Source: Auxenochlorella pyrenoidosa (taxonomy: Eukaryota; Chlorophyta; Trebouxiophyceae; Chlorellales; Chlorellaceae). From it: a DNA stretch of 64,000 nt. Below, one piece after another: positions 1-10,804 of this stretch. The DNA is taken from assembly GCA_001430745.1 (NCBI GenBank), contig KQ482040.1, positions 501,500 to 565,499 of the forward strand, written 5' to 3'. Under the pieces are notes generated by a model, which saw only the letters and a program-made list of their open reading frames with translations, made no database searches and was not told the DNA's origin. The position numbers were made by a program, and so were the translations under genes. Position 1 is the first letter of the stretch; every line of letters begins with the position of its first letter.

Positions 1-130
1 GACAGGTCATCATGCATGCAATCGGTCTGGCATGCTGGCTGCGCCCTAATGCTGGGCTTTCCGGGCCTCGCACTCTTGGGGCGGCTGGCTGTGCTTCTGC
101 ATCTGACCCCCTCCTCTTCCCTGGCTGCAG

Positions 131-342
131 AAGTTGAGGCGGCCCTCGCATTGGTAAAGCCCGGCACACCAGCAGGCAGTTGCAGCCCGGTGCGTAGGCA
201 GCCCGACAGCAGCAGCGACATCGCGGCAGTGCCGGCTGGCGAGGTCCACCTGAGTGAAATGGTGCCAGTACCGCCTGGCGGGGTGGGGCCTTCTGCACAC
301 AGCCTGCGAAATCGGCAGGGCCATGGAGAAGCGCCTTCGTAG
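131..342 (+). CDS. Probable terminal exon of an unidentified gene truncated at the window start
   Basis: A pyrimidine-rich acceptor ending CTGCAG at 128-130 leads into a frame, entered in phase 1, that is open for 69 codons and ends at TAG 340-342. The other two frames entered from this acceptor stop within a few codons. The peptide is hydrophilic, rich in Pro, Ser, Gly and Val (for example VEAALALVKPG near its start), and shows no recognisable domain. The sequence before 131 looks intronic, so earlier exons would lie outside the window. I do not recognise the product. It could also be a chance open stretch in GC-rich DNA. Confidence 0.35.
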
Positions 343-1450
343 ATGACATACCAATCCACTTGCCACCACTGCTTGGCATGGGGTCAGGCGCCTTTATCAC
401 TGAATTCCTATTCCAGCATGCGGTGACTGAACTGCAATCAACAGTTGATTGATATGCCATGCACCTTCGTCTCCTTGCTGTGCGCTTCTGGTTTGCCCCA
501 TGCATGCTGCTGTCGCAGTCTCGTGCTTTAGGCCCCATGCTTGTCGCAATATATGCTGGCCGCAAATGTATGCATGGCCGTGTCCAATGCATGGCCTGCA
601 CTTTACATCTGACTTGATAACAACCTTCTGCATCCCTGACGTGCTCAGCATAGGTCAAGGTGCACACTCATTGGCAGTAGTGAGACTGGGCTTGCTGCAG
701 GACTCATGAGCCACCGGCCTCTGGCTTCCTGCAGATCTGTTTTGCAGATGTGTTTTGGATGCTGCATGATAGAGGACTTGTGCAGCCTGAAAGCAGCTGG
801 TGGTGCTGCCAGCGAGCGCTGGTGCAGCTGTCCTGGCGTGCCATGAGCCACACCCCGGCCTGGTCGGCAGGAATGGGGCGTGGCCGAATCAGGGCACATG
901 CTTGACTTGACTTGACTCACAGAGCGGATTCGGAGCCAGCGAGGCTCATAAACGCAAATGCTGATGTGCCTGCGGCTGGCGCCTGCTGACATGCCACCAT
1001 GCACTTCCTGCCCTTCATGCAATTCCCGGAAATCAGTCAGCTTGTTGAGGCTCACTGCTTCACCAAGTCCCTCCAGTTCCTGTGCATGGAAGCGTCTTCG
1101 GGCACATGGGGGATGCTGCTGGTGAGCACGACAGCACAGCGCTGCATGCGGCCGCATCCCCTTGCTCAAGAAATGGTGCTTGGGTCGATGCGGGGATCCA
1201 ACCGTTCAAACTCTCACGAAGTTTCCATGCGCCTGTGAGAGCTTCTTGTCTAACCGAGGCGGGAATTTCCGAAAGCCAGAACTCGAGTTCGCACAGCGGC
1301 GCGCAGTGTTCCACTTGAGCATCTTCTTCAGCCTACAAAATCCCCAGCATCGCCCTGCCAGCACCCCGTTAGGCCAGCGGCGGCAACCCCGCCGCTGCTC
1401 CCGCCAGTGGGCATGAACACCGCACCCACTGCCGCTTTGAGGCAGTGTCG
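343..1450. other. Intergenic region upstream of the O-fucosyltransferase-like gene
   Basis: No coding exon with family support is visible on either strand. The stretch is rich in TGCATG-type words and has a short CTTGA tandem run near 903-917. It should contain the promoter and 5' UTR of the gene starting at 1451, but no TATA box or other motif stands out. Confidence 0.5.
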
Positions 1451-4060
1451 ATGACGAGGCCCTACCGACTGGGAGCAGGCATGACCAGGCGGCCAACACG
1501 AGTGCAGCGCACACCTTTCTTGGCTGCACTAGCCGCTTTCGCCGTGCTGGCATGCCTCTTTACAGCGGCACGCACCACAAGTTCCTCATCTCAGCATGGG
1601 CTGGATGCCATGAACAACGACGCAGCACTGCAGTCGGCCAGCCCTGGGTCAGTCCTGCGGCAGCGTCGGCGCCAGCACCCCCGCATCATCATACGGTATA
1701 TGGCCTGCATGGGCGGCTTCAACCAGCTGTACAGCCATGTGGCAGCCGTCACGCTGGCGGCTGCGCTGGGTGCTGACGTCGTGCTGCCCCCTGCACTAGC
1801 GAGGGACTCATATGATCGTAAAGTCGACCCGCAGCATCCAAAGCACGAGACAGTGCAGTGGCACGCAGCCCCGGCGGAGAGCCTACTGGATGTGGCCCGC
1901 CTGGCGCAGACCTGGCAGGGCATTGGCATTGACGTCCTGCAGCCGTCGCAGCTGGATGTCCTGCCAGATGACCTGCGCACAGGATATCTCAGGTACTTAG
2001 ACCCAGCATTTCATCCGCAGCAGGTGAGCTCAAGTCTCCTGGGTTACTGCTGCAGGACGTGCCCTGCAGCTGCCGAGCATGGCCTGCATCATGCGGCAGT
2101 TATAACATGCAGGGCTTTGTGGCAGTCATTGAGGGCGAATATGGCCTGATGAGCTAGCAAGTCACAGCTTGGCTGCCGGTCGCGGAGCACGGTATTGCTG
2201 ATCCATTCACTGCCACCAGCTGCCTTCGGCGCAGGTTGTGCGGCTGGAGGGCGTGAATCGCCAGCCGAAAGAGCTTGCAGTGCTGGTGGCCATGGCGCGG
2301 GCAGCAGTGCATGATGCAGCAGCTGCAGCGTCCGCTGCAGGATTGCCGCCCTGGAACACCACAGGTGCGATCCTCCCGCCCGCAACCATACAAAGTGGAC
2401 AGCGGAGCAGCTAGCACTGCCTGTCTGTCAGGTGCCATTTGCGAAAGTATCAGGTTCTTGCGTCGCCCAGATGTCCACCGGGATGTTGCGGCCCTGCCTT
2501 TTTTTGCAGTGCTAGACCTGCCGTGTACCCTCTTCTCACTAAATACTGACAGGTGAGGGGGTTTCAGTCTGGGTTGAGTTGATAACAACCGGCGCGCACC
2601 TTCCTGATGCCCAAAATGGAGGACCATCTGAGGAAAAGCACCGCCTCAAGCTTCCCTGCCTGTGCGCAGAGTGCTAGGCCTTACGAGCAAGGTGGCGCTG
2701 TCCCTGCACTTCAGCCCACGCCTGCAAGCACTTGCTGACAAATTAATTGCCGCTGCGACGGGTGCGCCTCCCCACACTTGTTCATTGCAGCAATTCCTTC
2801 CTCTTCCTGTTGCCTGTCACCGATCCTGCAGCACTTTGGCAGTGTCCTGAGGCCAGCGTCTGCGACTGCGAGCCTGGCCTGTTGCGCTGCATCTTTTCTA
2901 TCCCGGCCGCTGCCCACACTGACCTGCACCCATTGTGCATGATGCTTGTGCTGTGAACCTTGGCTTCACCATGTTCCAGTTGAGGACTGTTATGGCATTT
3001 TGCAGATGGCGGCCGGCGGCCCTTCAATGGCCTGCACCTCCGTCTAGAGACAGACTCCCAATTTTTCTATCAGTCGCAAGGTGGAGAGCAGGTAGAGGGG
3101 TTCTGCTGCTGGGCTGCCTGTGCCGCAGCCGCCCCTGCCTTGTGTACAGCATGCTCAGTTGGTGTCCACCTATGCTCGTACTGCGTTTGCTTTGCACCCC
3201 GTGCAGAAAGGCTGGGAGGCTTACGTCGAGGGCATGCGAAACTCGGGTTTCAACACCAGCCTGCCCGTCTACGTGGCATCCGGGCTCCTGACTTACAATG
3301 CCACCGAGCGGTGGCGGCAGTTAGTTGAAAGGATGCGCACCCTTGGGCTGGCAGCTGAGGTCCTGCATAAGGAGGGGCTGCCTGGAGGGGAGGACTTGCA
3401 AGGCGAGTGCGGGCGCAATGGAAGATGTCATGGCAGCTCATAAGTAGTCCTTGTGTTTGCCAGTGCGCAGCTTGAAGACGGTCGAGACCCGGGCAGAGTG
3501 GAAGTGCAAACGGCTAGCCTGCCTGGGCATGCCTGCATTCGCAGCTTGGTGGGCATTACTTGCAAGCTCCTGCACTCTGCCATCACAGCGCTTGGCCACA
3601 TGCCGTCCCGCAATGTTTCAACAATACGTATCGTGCCTCTGTGGGAACCTGCAGATCTGCACATGGAGCAGGTGGCGGTGCTAGACTTCCTGGTGCTGGC
3701 ACGAGCGCAGAGGGTGGTGGGCCTTGCCGCCTCCACCTTCTCAACCTACCTGCGAGAGTGAGCTGCCCTCCTGGAGGGCGGTCCGGCGTCTTTGTCACAT
3801 CGCCGTGATGTCAGTGCTGCCCTCAGGTGCAACCTGGTCTCCTAGAAGGGCAGCCTGGGCCACGTGTTAACCTCCTTGGCATGTCTTTGCGCAGATACCG
3901 GGCACTACATGGCATCCCCAAGGCAACGGCATGCTTGGTCGGGGAGACGCCGCCATGGTTTCAGCATACTGTGACGCTTGTGGAAGACCTTGGAGAGCAG
4001 CAGTCGGCACTGGCTGGGCTGCGGGAGTGGCAGGTGCATCCACAGTATGGCAGCCTGTAG
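1451..4060 (+). CDS. GDP-fucose protein O-fucosyltransferase-like type II membrane protein
   Basis: Seven exons: 1451-2023, 2235-2364, 2672-2761, 3006-3091, 3207-3402, 3655-3757, 3895-4060, giving 447 residues. A basic N-terminus and one hydrophobic segment (about residues 22-40, TPFLAALAAFAVLACLF) indicate a type II Golgi or ER anchor. The luminal part carries the plant O-FucT-like signature: GGFNQLYSH followed by a hydrophobic helix, FNGLHLRLETD in exon 4, and near the C-terminus VLDFLVLARAQRVVG followed by STFSTYLREYRALHG across the last junction. The family transfers fucose, or is presumed to transfer a sugar, to proteins or polysaccharides; the acceptor cannot be predicted. ATG 1451 is the first in-frame ATG; a second at residue 11 is possible. 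Intron 5 has a GC donor (CAAG, then GCGAGT). The exon 3 acceptor (CAGAG) is the least certain boundary. Confidence 0.82.
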
Positions 4061-4451
4061 CCCTGTTCGCAGCTGCCCGCCGAGCCAGTGCCGCTAGCAA
4101 TCAATGATTCTTGCATTACCGTGCTGACCTTCATCATCATGTCATCATATATATAATAGTTTTTTGTATGCATGTTCCTACATGTTGCTGAATGCTGTTG
4201 ACGTTCCAGCATTTTGCAGTTGCACTGACAAAGCTCTGGCGGGGCGTGATGCAACGTCGAGGCTGCGGGGACGCTGCCGTGCACAGCATTACAACTGGCA
4301 GCCTCTGCGGCGCCCCCCCCGCGCTTTGCTTACTTGCTGAATAGCACGCTTTCGAGCATCATCAGGGGGCGAGCCGGCAGGCGGCGGAGTTCTCGTGCGG
4401 TCACATCCATCTGCGGGGGGCTTACGGGGCAGCCCAGGCCGCCTCGACAGC
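4061..4451. other. Intergenic spacer between the O-FucT-like gene and the first GT49 gene
   Basis: This 391-bp spacer joins the 3' end of the upstream gene and the promoter and 5' UTR of the downstream gene on the same strand. It has an AT-rich patch with TATATATAATAG around 4147-4160 and a C-run at 4312-4320. No coding exon is supported. Confidence 0.5.
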
Positions 4452-7053
4452 ATGGTGGCGTGCCGGTTACTGTCGACATCACTGCTGCTGGCGGCCGTGC
4501 TCGCCGGCACGGCACTGGGGGCGCTCCCGCCGCCGCTGCCGGTGGCGCCACTGCTGGCCGAGGCACCGCGGCGCTGCCGCGGTCCTGCGCCGAGCGAGCC
4601 CCCGCTTCCAATCTTGACGATGGCTGCGTTATGGGGCAACGCACCTGCCACCAACCGCACGGTCACCCTCGTTACGCAGCTGAGCGTGGACCGGTGAGCA
4701 GCCAGGGAGTGCGGGGTACTGTCAAGGACAAATTCACTCTCTTGCTTGTCCTCGCATGCACCGCCCATGGTTAGCGTGGCCCCCTCCCTTTGCTGTAGGC
4801 TGAACATGCTGGAGAACCAGTGCATGACGTGGCCTATGCCACTGGTGGCCACTGTGCATGTGCCAGTGAGCGGCAGCACGGTGCTGGGCAGCACTGGCAG
4901 GGCGGCAGCAACACTGGATGAGCTCAAAGTGCAGCTTGCCGCGTTCCACGCCCGCATGCGGAAAGACGGTGAGTGAAACGGCGGGGCTCAAGCAGCACAT
5001 GATGGGACCTGTTTGCTTACACACAGTGGTGCTTATTGGTGCGGGTGCTCAAGGTCATCCAGAAATGCGTGAGCTGTGACAATCAATCTGCTTGCTCGCA
5101 TTGCAGGCAAGTGCCAGCTGCAGCTAGCCTTGTTCACAGAGGAGCAGGCGGCCGATAATCCGGATGCTGTCTACCCGATCAATGCGCTGAGAAATCGTGG
5201 CATCCAGCTGGCAGTGACCGAGGTGCGCTTGAACAAACATCTGAGCAAGCGTGTGCTTGCAGATGCGCCCTCCTGACTGGAACTCGGTTCCTTGAACAAA
5301 CATCTGATGAAGCGTGCATGCAGATGCGCCCTCCTGACTGAAATTCTGCTCCTGTTGCAGAGTTCACAAATGCCTGTATGCTGCATGGCAGCTGGCACCA
5401 CTGACCGCAGTGTCATGCGTGGCCCCTTGCCTTGCAGGCCATCTTGCTGCTTGATATTGACTTCATTGTCAGTGAAGAGCTTGCTGCTGAGCTGGACACC
5501 GAAAACGGCTGGGCAGCGCTCATGCGCCGCCTGCAGGCCGGCACAGCTGTCGCTCTGCCGGCTTTCGAGACGCCCTATGATGTGACTGGGGCCTGGAGGC
5601 TGCAGTCTGGGGCAGTCGAGGGCGGCACCGCTGTGGCGTTCCAGGCTGCGGCAGGTGGGCAGACAGAGGAGGGAGGGAATCGTGCCTTGGGATTGCGAGC
5701 AATGTGGAGATCAACTCAACACCCTGGCTGTGAGGTCTCGCCGCTTTGCAGTCTGCTGTCTGGTGGGACCCTGCTTCAGACATGGCTGTGCGGCCGACCC
5801 CTCTTCTAGGTGGAAAGCAAACGGCAGTGGAGCTTTTTCACAATGGTAGTCTGCTTGTGTTTAAGGAGAAGGAACACACATTCATGGTGAGGAATTCCTG
5901 GAATTCTTGGAATTCCAAGAAATCAGCAAATCTACATTACACCCTGCCAAGTGTGCCGAATCCTGGCCACTACTTGCATTTGCTCTGGCCGACTGCAGCA
6001 GGGACCAAGTCATGAACAGGCGAGGTCCTGCCTGACCTTTCTGCCCCCTGCAGTTTGGCCCAACCCAGTACCAACGCTGGACAGTGACCGACGACTTTTA
6101 CCCAATTAGCTTCAAACTGGTGAAGCAGTTTTAATGTTGCTGCTGGAGCAGCGGCGGCAGCCCTGAGCATGAGTGTGATTGCATCCTTCCCCCTGCACGG
6201 CCACTTGTGCACCATCCTGTGCTGTGTCCACCTTACAAGTTTGCACCCAACTTGCTGCAGGGCCATGAGCCCTTCATCCTCATGTCACGCGCTCTGACTC
6301 CGTGGTATGACGAGCGCTTCACTGGTTATGGCTGCAACAAGGTGCGGTGGAGGGCCTGCGGGGCAAGGCCGCAAGGTGTGGTTTGGCCGCCCACCTGCAA
6401 GTGTGCTGCACTTGCCACGCGATTGTCCCTGCGCAACAGAGACGGCATAAATTTGTTGCAGCCCAAGCCAGAAACAACCCAACGGTCAGATGTCTGTTTT
6501 TGCCCCGCCAAGGTGTTGCAAGCCCTTCCGCTCTGCCCCTGCAGTCGCCCTTGCTGGGGTGCATTTTCCACTGGGGTGGCAGCTTTGTGGTGCACCCCCG
6601 CGGCTTTGTGGTGCACGTGCCGCACGAGCGCTCGCCCAGCTTCTTTGCGTTCCGGGGCGAGGTGGAGGGCAGGGCGCGGCGTGAGCGGCAGGTGAGCAGC
6701 TGCTTGCGGTGCGGAGCGGTGGAAATGTTCAAATTAGAATTTGCTGGCAGGGCCATGCAACGCAGCAGTTTTGCGTTCCTCACACTTATCACAATTTCAA
6801 GCCAGCAGTCAGGCGCCACGGCTTCCCATGCACTTCAGCTCTCGATTGCAAGAACAGGGCCTTCCTCAAAGAGCTGCTCTCGTCCGCAATGAGACAGCGC
6901 CGCCATTGTCACGCCTCCCCTGCTGTGCAGCTTTGGGATTTCTACGATTCAGAAGTGACCAAGCCGCTGGAGGCCGGTAGCTTTCTACCAGTGACCAGCT
7001 TTCCAGAGCTGTGCTCAGCCCAGGCAAAGCAACCCCAGAGAGAGGAGCTCTAG
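4452..7053 (+). CDS. GT49 (LARGE/B4GAT1-like) glycosyltransferase, copy A
   Basis: Nine exons: 4452-4693, 4799-4968, 5107-5222, 5438-5654, 5810-5886, 6054-6119, 6261-6341, 6545-6691, 6931-7053, giving 412 residues. The N-terminus is a signal peptide or signal anchor (LLAAVLAGTALGAL). The family motifs are clear: LLLDIDF (residues 179-185), whose Asp-Ile-Asp is the probable metal-binding DXD; ALPAFETPYD; then PWYDERFTGYGCNK and GGSFVVHPRGFVVHVPHERS. In animals this family builds matriglycan on dystroglycan; in algae the acceptor is unknown, so the role is a secretory-pathway sugar transferase of undefined specificity. ATG 4452 is chosen because it directly precedes the signal sequence and matches the start of the paralogue at 9662. 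The two genes converge tail to tail 332 bp apart. Intron 5 (5887-6053) is missing from the paralogue. Confidence 0.88.
5228..5351. repeat. Two-copy 63-bp tandem repeat inside intron 3 of GT49 copy A
   Basis: The copies begin at 5228 and 5291, both starting CTTGAACAAACATCTGA, and share CAGATGCGCCCTCCTGACTG near their ends with a few substitutions and small indels. The repeat starts just after the donor at 5223 and so enlarges the intron. No coding capacity is implied. Confidence 0.8.
5887..6053 (+). other. Intron specific to GT49 copy A
   Basis: A GT-AG intron in phase 0 splits copy A after codon ATG 5884-5886. In copy B the matching coding stretch is one uninterrupted 143-nt exon, equal to the 77 + 66 nt flanking this intron. 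The intron begins with three closely spaced GGAATTC-type units at 5892-5920 (GGAATTCC, GGAATTCTT, GGAATTCC), giving a local palindromic pattern. Confidence 0.8.
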
Positions 7054-7385
7054 ATCCATTCTTTTGAACCCCAGCAGGCATCAGCTGTGCCATGGGCAGT
7101 GAAAGGATGCGATGGTGTGCTTGTGCATGCCCTGCCAAATCAAAGCATGCTGCTTCCACGGCATCCTGAGCACAGGCACACTAGACTACACATGTGTGTG
7201 TGTTCCGTGTGTTAAAGCTGCAACACTGTTCCTGAGAGAAAACGGAGAAGGAGAGGAAGAAGTGGAATAAGTTCAACATACAACAGGATTGGAAATGAAG
7301 ATGTAAAGGAAGAAGGAAAATCTGGACTGAGTCGCATGCGGTTGGCAGGATATCAAGTAATCGCATCAGCTTTGCAGTTTACAAT
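7054..7385. other. Shared 3' region between the two convergent GT49 genes
   Basis: This spacer lies between the stop codons of two tail-to-tail genes. It has a purine-rich strand from about 7235 to 7330. A TGTAA lies on the plus strand at 7302. No exon is visible. Confidence 0.6.
7302..7306 (+). terminator. Probable TGTAA polyadenylation signal of GT49 copy A
   Basis: TGTAA lies about 250 bp downstream of the stop codon at 7051-7053. TGTAA is the usual polyadenylation signal in chlorophyte mRNAs. The cleavage site itself cannot be seen. Confidence 0.4.
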
Positions 7386-9662
7386 TTACATGGCTGGCAT
7401 TGCAAGGATTTGTGAGTTGTCTACAGCCATGCCCTGCCACGCCTGCCCTGGCAGCGGCGAGCAGCGGTCTGGGAAGCTGGTCACAGGCAAGTAACTGCCC
7501 GCCTCTAGCTCAGCCCTCAGCGCCGTGTACACCTCTCGCAGCTGTAGAATGCTAGTGGGGTGGGGGCTGGCGGAATTCGCATTCAACCATCGGCAGGCGG
7601 TGCTGGTCGCTGCCTGTCACCAGTATGGGGACCGCACGTGCACGCTCCAACCTGTCTGGCCCGCAGACACGCATCACTGCAAAGAGCGCTGCCATGCAAG
7701 CCAGCACCCGCACCTCGTATGAGCGCTTCTTGCCATCCTTCATGTAGGCATGAAACGTCGTTGAGCGCTCGTGCGGCACGTGCACCACAAACCCGTGCGG
7801 GTGCACCACAAAGCTGCCTCCCCAAAAGAAAAGGCACTCTGGCAGGCCCATCTGCGGCGGCGGTGAGATAACGCGCAAGACTTTCCATCTCTGAGGGATA
7901 CGCAAGCACGTGCAGCGGGCAAAGACTGCCAAAGAACACTGTTGTTGCACACAACACGTCCGGCATTGCATGCACCGCACCTTGTCCCAGCCGTATCCAA
8001 CGAAGCGCTCGTCATACCAGGGGTGAAGCGCCCGCGCCAGGATCATGTCTGGCTCATAGCTCTGCAGCCATGGAAGAGGTGGCAGCGTGCATTTATTACG
8101 TGCACATGCAAGCAGATCCCGTGGCAGGTGAGCCAACCATCCCAGTGAGAAGCTCCCAGAGCAACCCTGAGGTGCCGCTTACCGGGCTGTAAGAAATGGG
8201 AAAATAGTCATTAGACTGCGCCCAGCGCTTGTGTTGAGTTGGCTCGTAAAAATTGCCGCCCTCTCCTGCCTTGAAGACGAGCAGGGTCCCGTTGCGAAAG
8301 CTCTCCACTGCCGCCTGCTTGCCGCCTGCACGCACGTGTGCAGCAGCGATCCTGGCGGCGGCGTAAGGCGCAGAAAACCCCAAAGAAGCCGGCCACCTTG
8401 TGCCAACGGAGCAAGCCAGCTGGGCCCTCCCGCACTCACGGACGGCGCACCTGCTTGCGCCGCAAGGGCCACTGCTCTGCCAGCCTCCGGCGGATGGTCC
8501 AGCTGCCAGGCCCCCGTTGCATCAAAGGGAGTCTCAAAGGCAGGGAGCACCACTGCGCTGCCTGCCCGTATGCGGCGGGCCAGGGCCTCCCACCCTGCCC
8601 CGCTGGCCAGCTCGGTGCCGAGCTCTGCACTGATGACGAAGTCAACATCCAGCACCAGGACTGCCTGCAAGGCAGAGCATCAGTCACACTCTTAGGCATG
8701 GCCACGACACGAAGCGAGGGGAGTACACCCTGCACATGGCCGCGCACTGCCCGGCTGCCAAGCTGGGCAGAGGTGCCCACGCCGGGTGCCAAACCAGGAG
8801 ACGGCATGCCCGTGCAAGGACTGTTCACATGTCACGCCTCCTCTGCCCAGCGCACCTCTGGTTCTGCCAGCTGCAGCCGCGATTTCGCAGTGCATTTATG
8901 GGATGGGTAGTATCTGCGACATCCGCTGCCTGCTCTTCCGTGAAGAGCGCCAGCCGCAGCTGGCAGTTGCCTGCAGGTTATGAGGGAGTCGGCACGCACA
9001 GGCACGCACAGCAGGCGCAGGCATTAAGCAACGGATTCATGCTGTGCCTGACTGGACAATAACACCCAGATTCGGTTGCGGACTCAAAGGCTGTCATCTC
9101 ACCGGATGCCTCGGTCCAAATCACCCCCTGCAACTCACCCTGGTGGCTCAAGCGCTGGTGAAATGCTGCAAGCTGCTGCTTCAGGACGTCTAGAGTTGGC
9201 GCGGTACTTGCTGCGCTGCCCAGCACGGTGCTGCCACTCACTGGCACATAAATTACTGCCACCAATGGTAGCGGCCATGCTCTGCACTGGTCTTCCAGCA
9301 TGGCGAGCCTACAAGCAAGGACTAGGCAGCCAGGTGCCAAGTCCTCAGTCTGCCAAGAGGTAATGGCATTGCATAGTCGCACGATCGGGGACACTGGAGA
9401 CGGATGTTGTGCCAGCTCACCGGTCCACGCTCAGCTGCGTGACGAGGGTGACTGTGCCGTTGGTGGCAGACGCCTTGCCCCACACCGCAGCCATCGTCAA
9501 GATTGGAAGCGGGGACTCGTTCGGCGCAGGACCGCGGCAGCGCCGCGGTGCCTTGGCCAGGAGTGGCGACACCGGCAGCGGCGGCGGGAGGGCCCCTAGT
9601 GCGGTGCCGGCGAGCACGGCTGCCAGCAGCAGTGATGTCGGCAGCATCCGGCACGCCGCCAT
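7386..9662 (-). CDS. GT49 glycosyltransferase, copy B, with an apparent 1-nt frameshift
   Basis: Paralogue of copy A in eight exons (minus strand): 9662-9421, 9308-9139, 8970-8856, 8664-8451, 8325-8183, 8061-7981, 7851-7714, 7541-7386. Exons 1 and 2 have the same lengths as in copy A (242 and 170 nt), the signal peptide is almost identical, and the motifs LVLDVDF, PWYDERFVGYGWDK and GGSFVVHPHGFVVHVPHERS are intact. Exon 3 is 115 nt instead of 116: after the conserved INALRNRG, copy B lacks one base (about 8868-8882). The exon 3 to exon 4 junction is therefore out of frame and translation would stop early in exon 4. No alternative donor or acceptor restored the frame. A single-base assembly error would give a 419-residue enzyme; a real deletion would make this a young pseudogene. 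Exon 5 here equals exons 5 and 6 of copy A. Confidence 0.8.
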
Positions 9663-10804
9663 GCCCGGAAAAAGGCACCCCCTCGGTCCGGTGGAGTCGC
9701 TCGTTGAAAGTGACAAAAAGTCCTTCCCTCTTCAACCGGGTTCTGTGTGTGGTGCTAGCAAGGCGTGCTTTTGCCGGCAAGTCGACAGAGGCGAGCGGGG
9801 AGACTGAAGTTCTCATGCTGTGCTTGGCGGCACCCCCAGCGTGAGGCAGGACCACTGAGCGAGGCTGATACTGCATGCATGCTAGCTGCTCTGAAGCAGC
9901 TGTAACAGTTTGCACCTTCAAGCCACTTGACAGTGCATAGACAGTGCTGGGGAGCATGCTCGCCCAAACCCGGATCCCCATGTGATGGGATTTGGCGATC
10001 GCTTTCACATAATGGACCAACCTTGTGAGCACATTGCTGCACGTTTGCCAAGTCTGACGTGTTAGGAGATTTGTGCATTATGTGAAAGGAGCGTCCGCAC
10101 TGGTCCATGCCTGTATGCAGAACACTCTTGAGATCAGCTGTGCCATGGCAGTAGGGCAGCCTCACTGGTGACCGAAGGCCATGGGCCGTATGGCTTCCAG
10201 CAGAGCGCTACAGCAGGCGGGCCACCCACCCACAGGTTCACAATGCAACGCCCTGCTGCCAAAATCTGCCAAAACCCACTCTACTGTCAGCTCTCAGCAT
10301 ACTCATGTGAACACTCACCAAGGGTGGCGCCTGCAGCAGCAGGTCGCGCCAGAGGTGGTGAACGGATGCGCAGGCCATGTGTGCACTTATGTTTACGTTG
10401 CTAGACTGTCTTGACGGTCTGGCATTTGTACACTAAACTTATGCGGCTCACAAGTGCTCTCTGCTTTCCTTCCTGACAGTTGAAAATAAGTGAAAGTGAA
10501 GAGTGTTTGGCGTCTGTGCTGGGCCAAGCTGGCGTCCCCGCCACTTGCTGCCATCAACCTCCGAGTCCCGATGCCGCACGCTCCATGGCTCCAGCCCACC
10601 TGGATAAGCTTCTCCTGTTCCCGGCAGCAGACAGGCCGGCAAGCGGCCAGTCTCGAGGGGAGCCCAGCGAAGCACACTGAGCTGCTGGTGCTTTGCGCTT
10701 CGCCGATCGCCATCAACCCAATACTTTGTCGGCCTTGAGGAGGTGCCAGAGAGCGAGCAAAGCCATCGCGGCTCTGGACAGGGAAAGGCCGCCAACAGCG
10801 AGAA
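9663..10804. other. Divergent intergenic region between GT49 copy B and the LSD1-type gene
   Basis: The two flanking genes start at opposite ends of this 1.1-kb stretch, so it should hold both promoters and 5' UTRs. I see no exon with family support and no repeat beyond short low-complexity words. Confidence 0.5.

Noticed and set aside
1185..1255. Possible tRNA fold around GGGGATCCAACCG
   Set aside because: No consistent acceptor, D or T arms on either strand.
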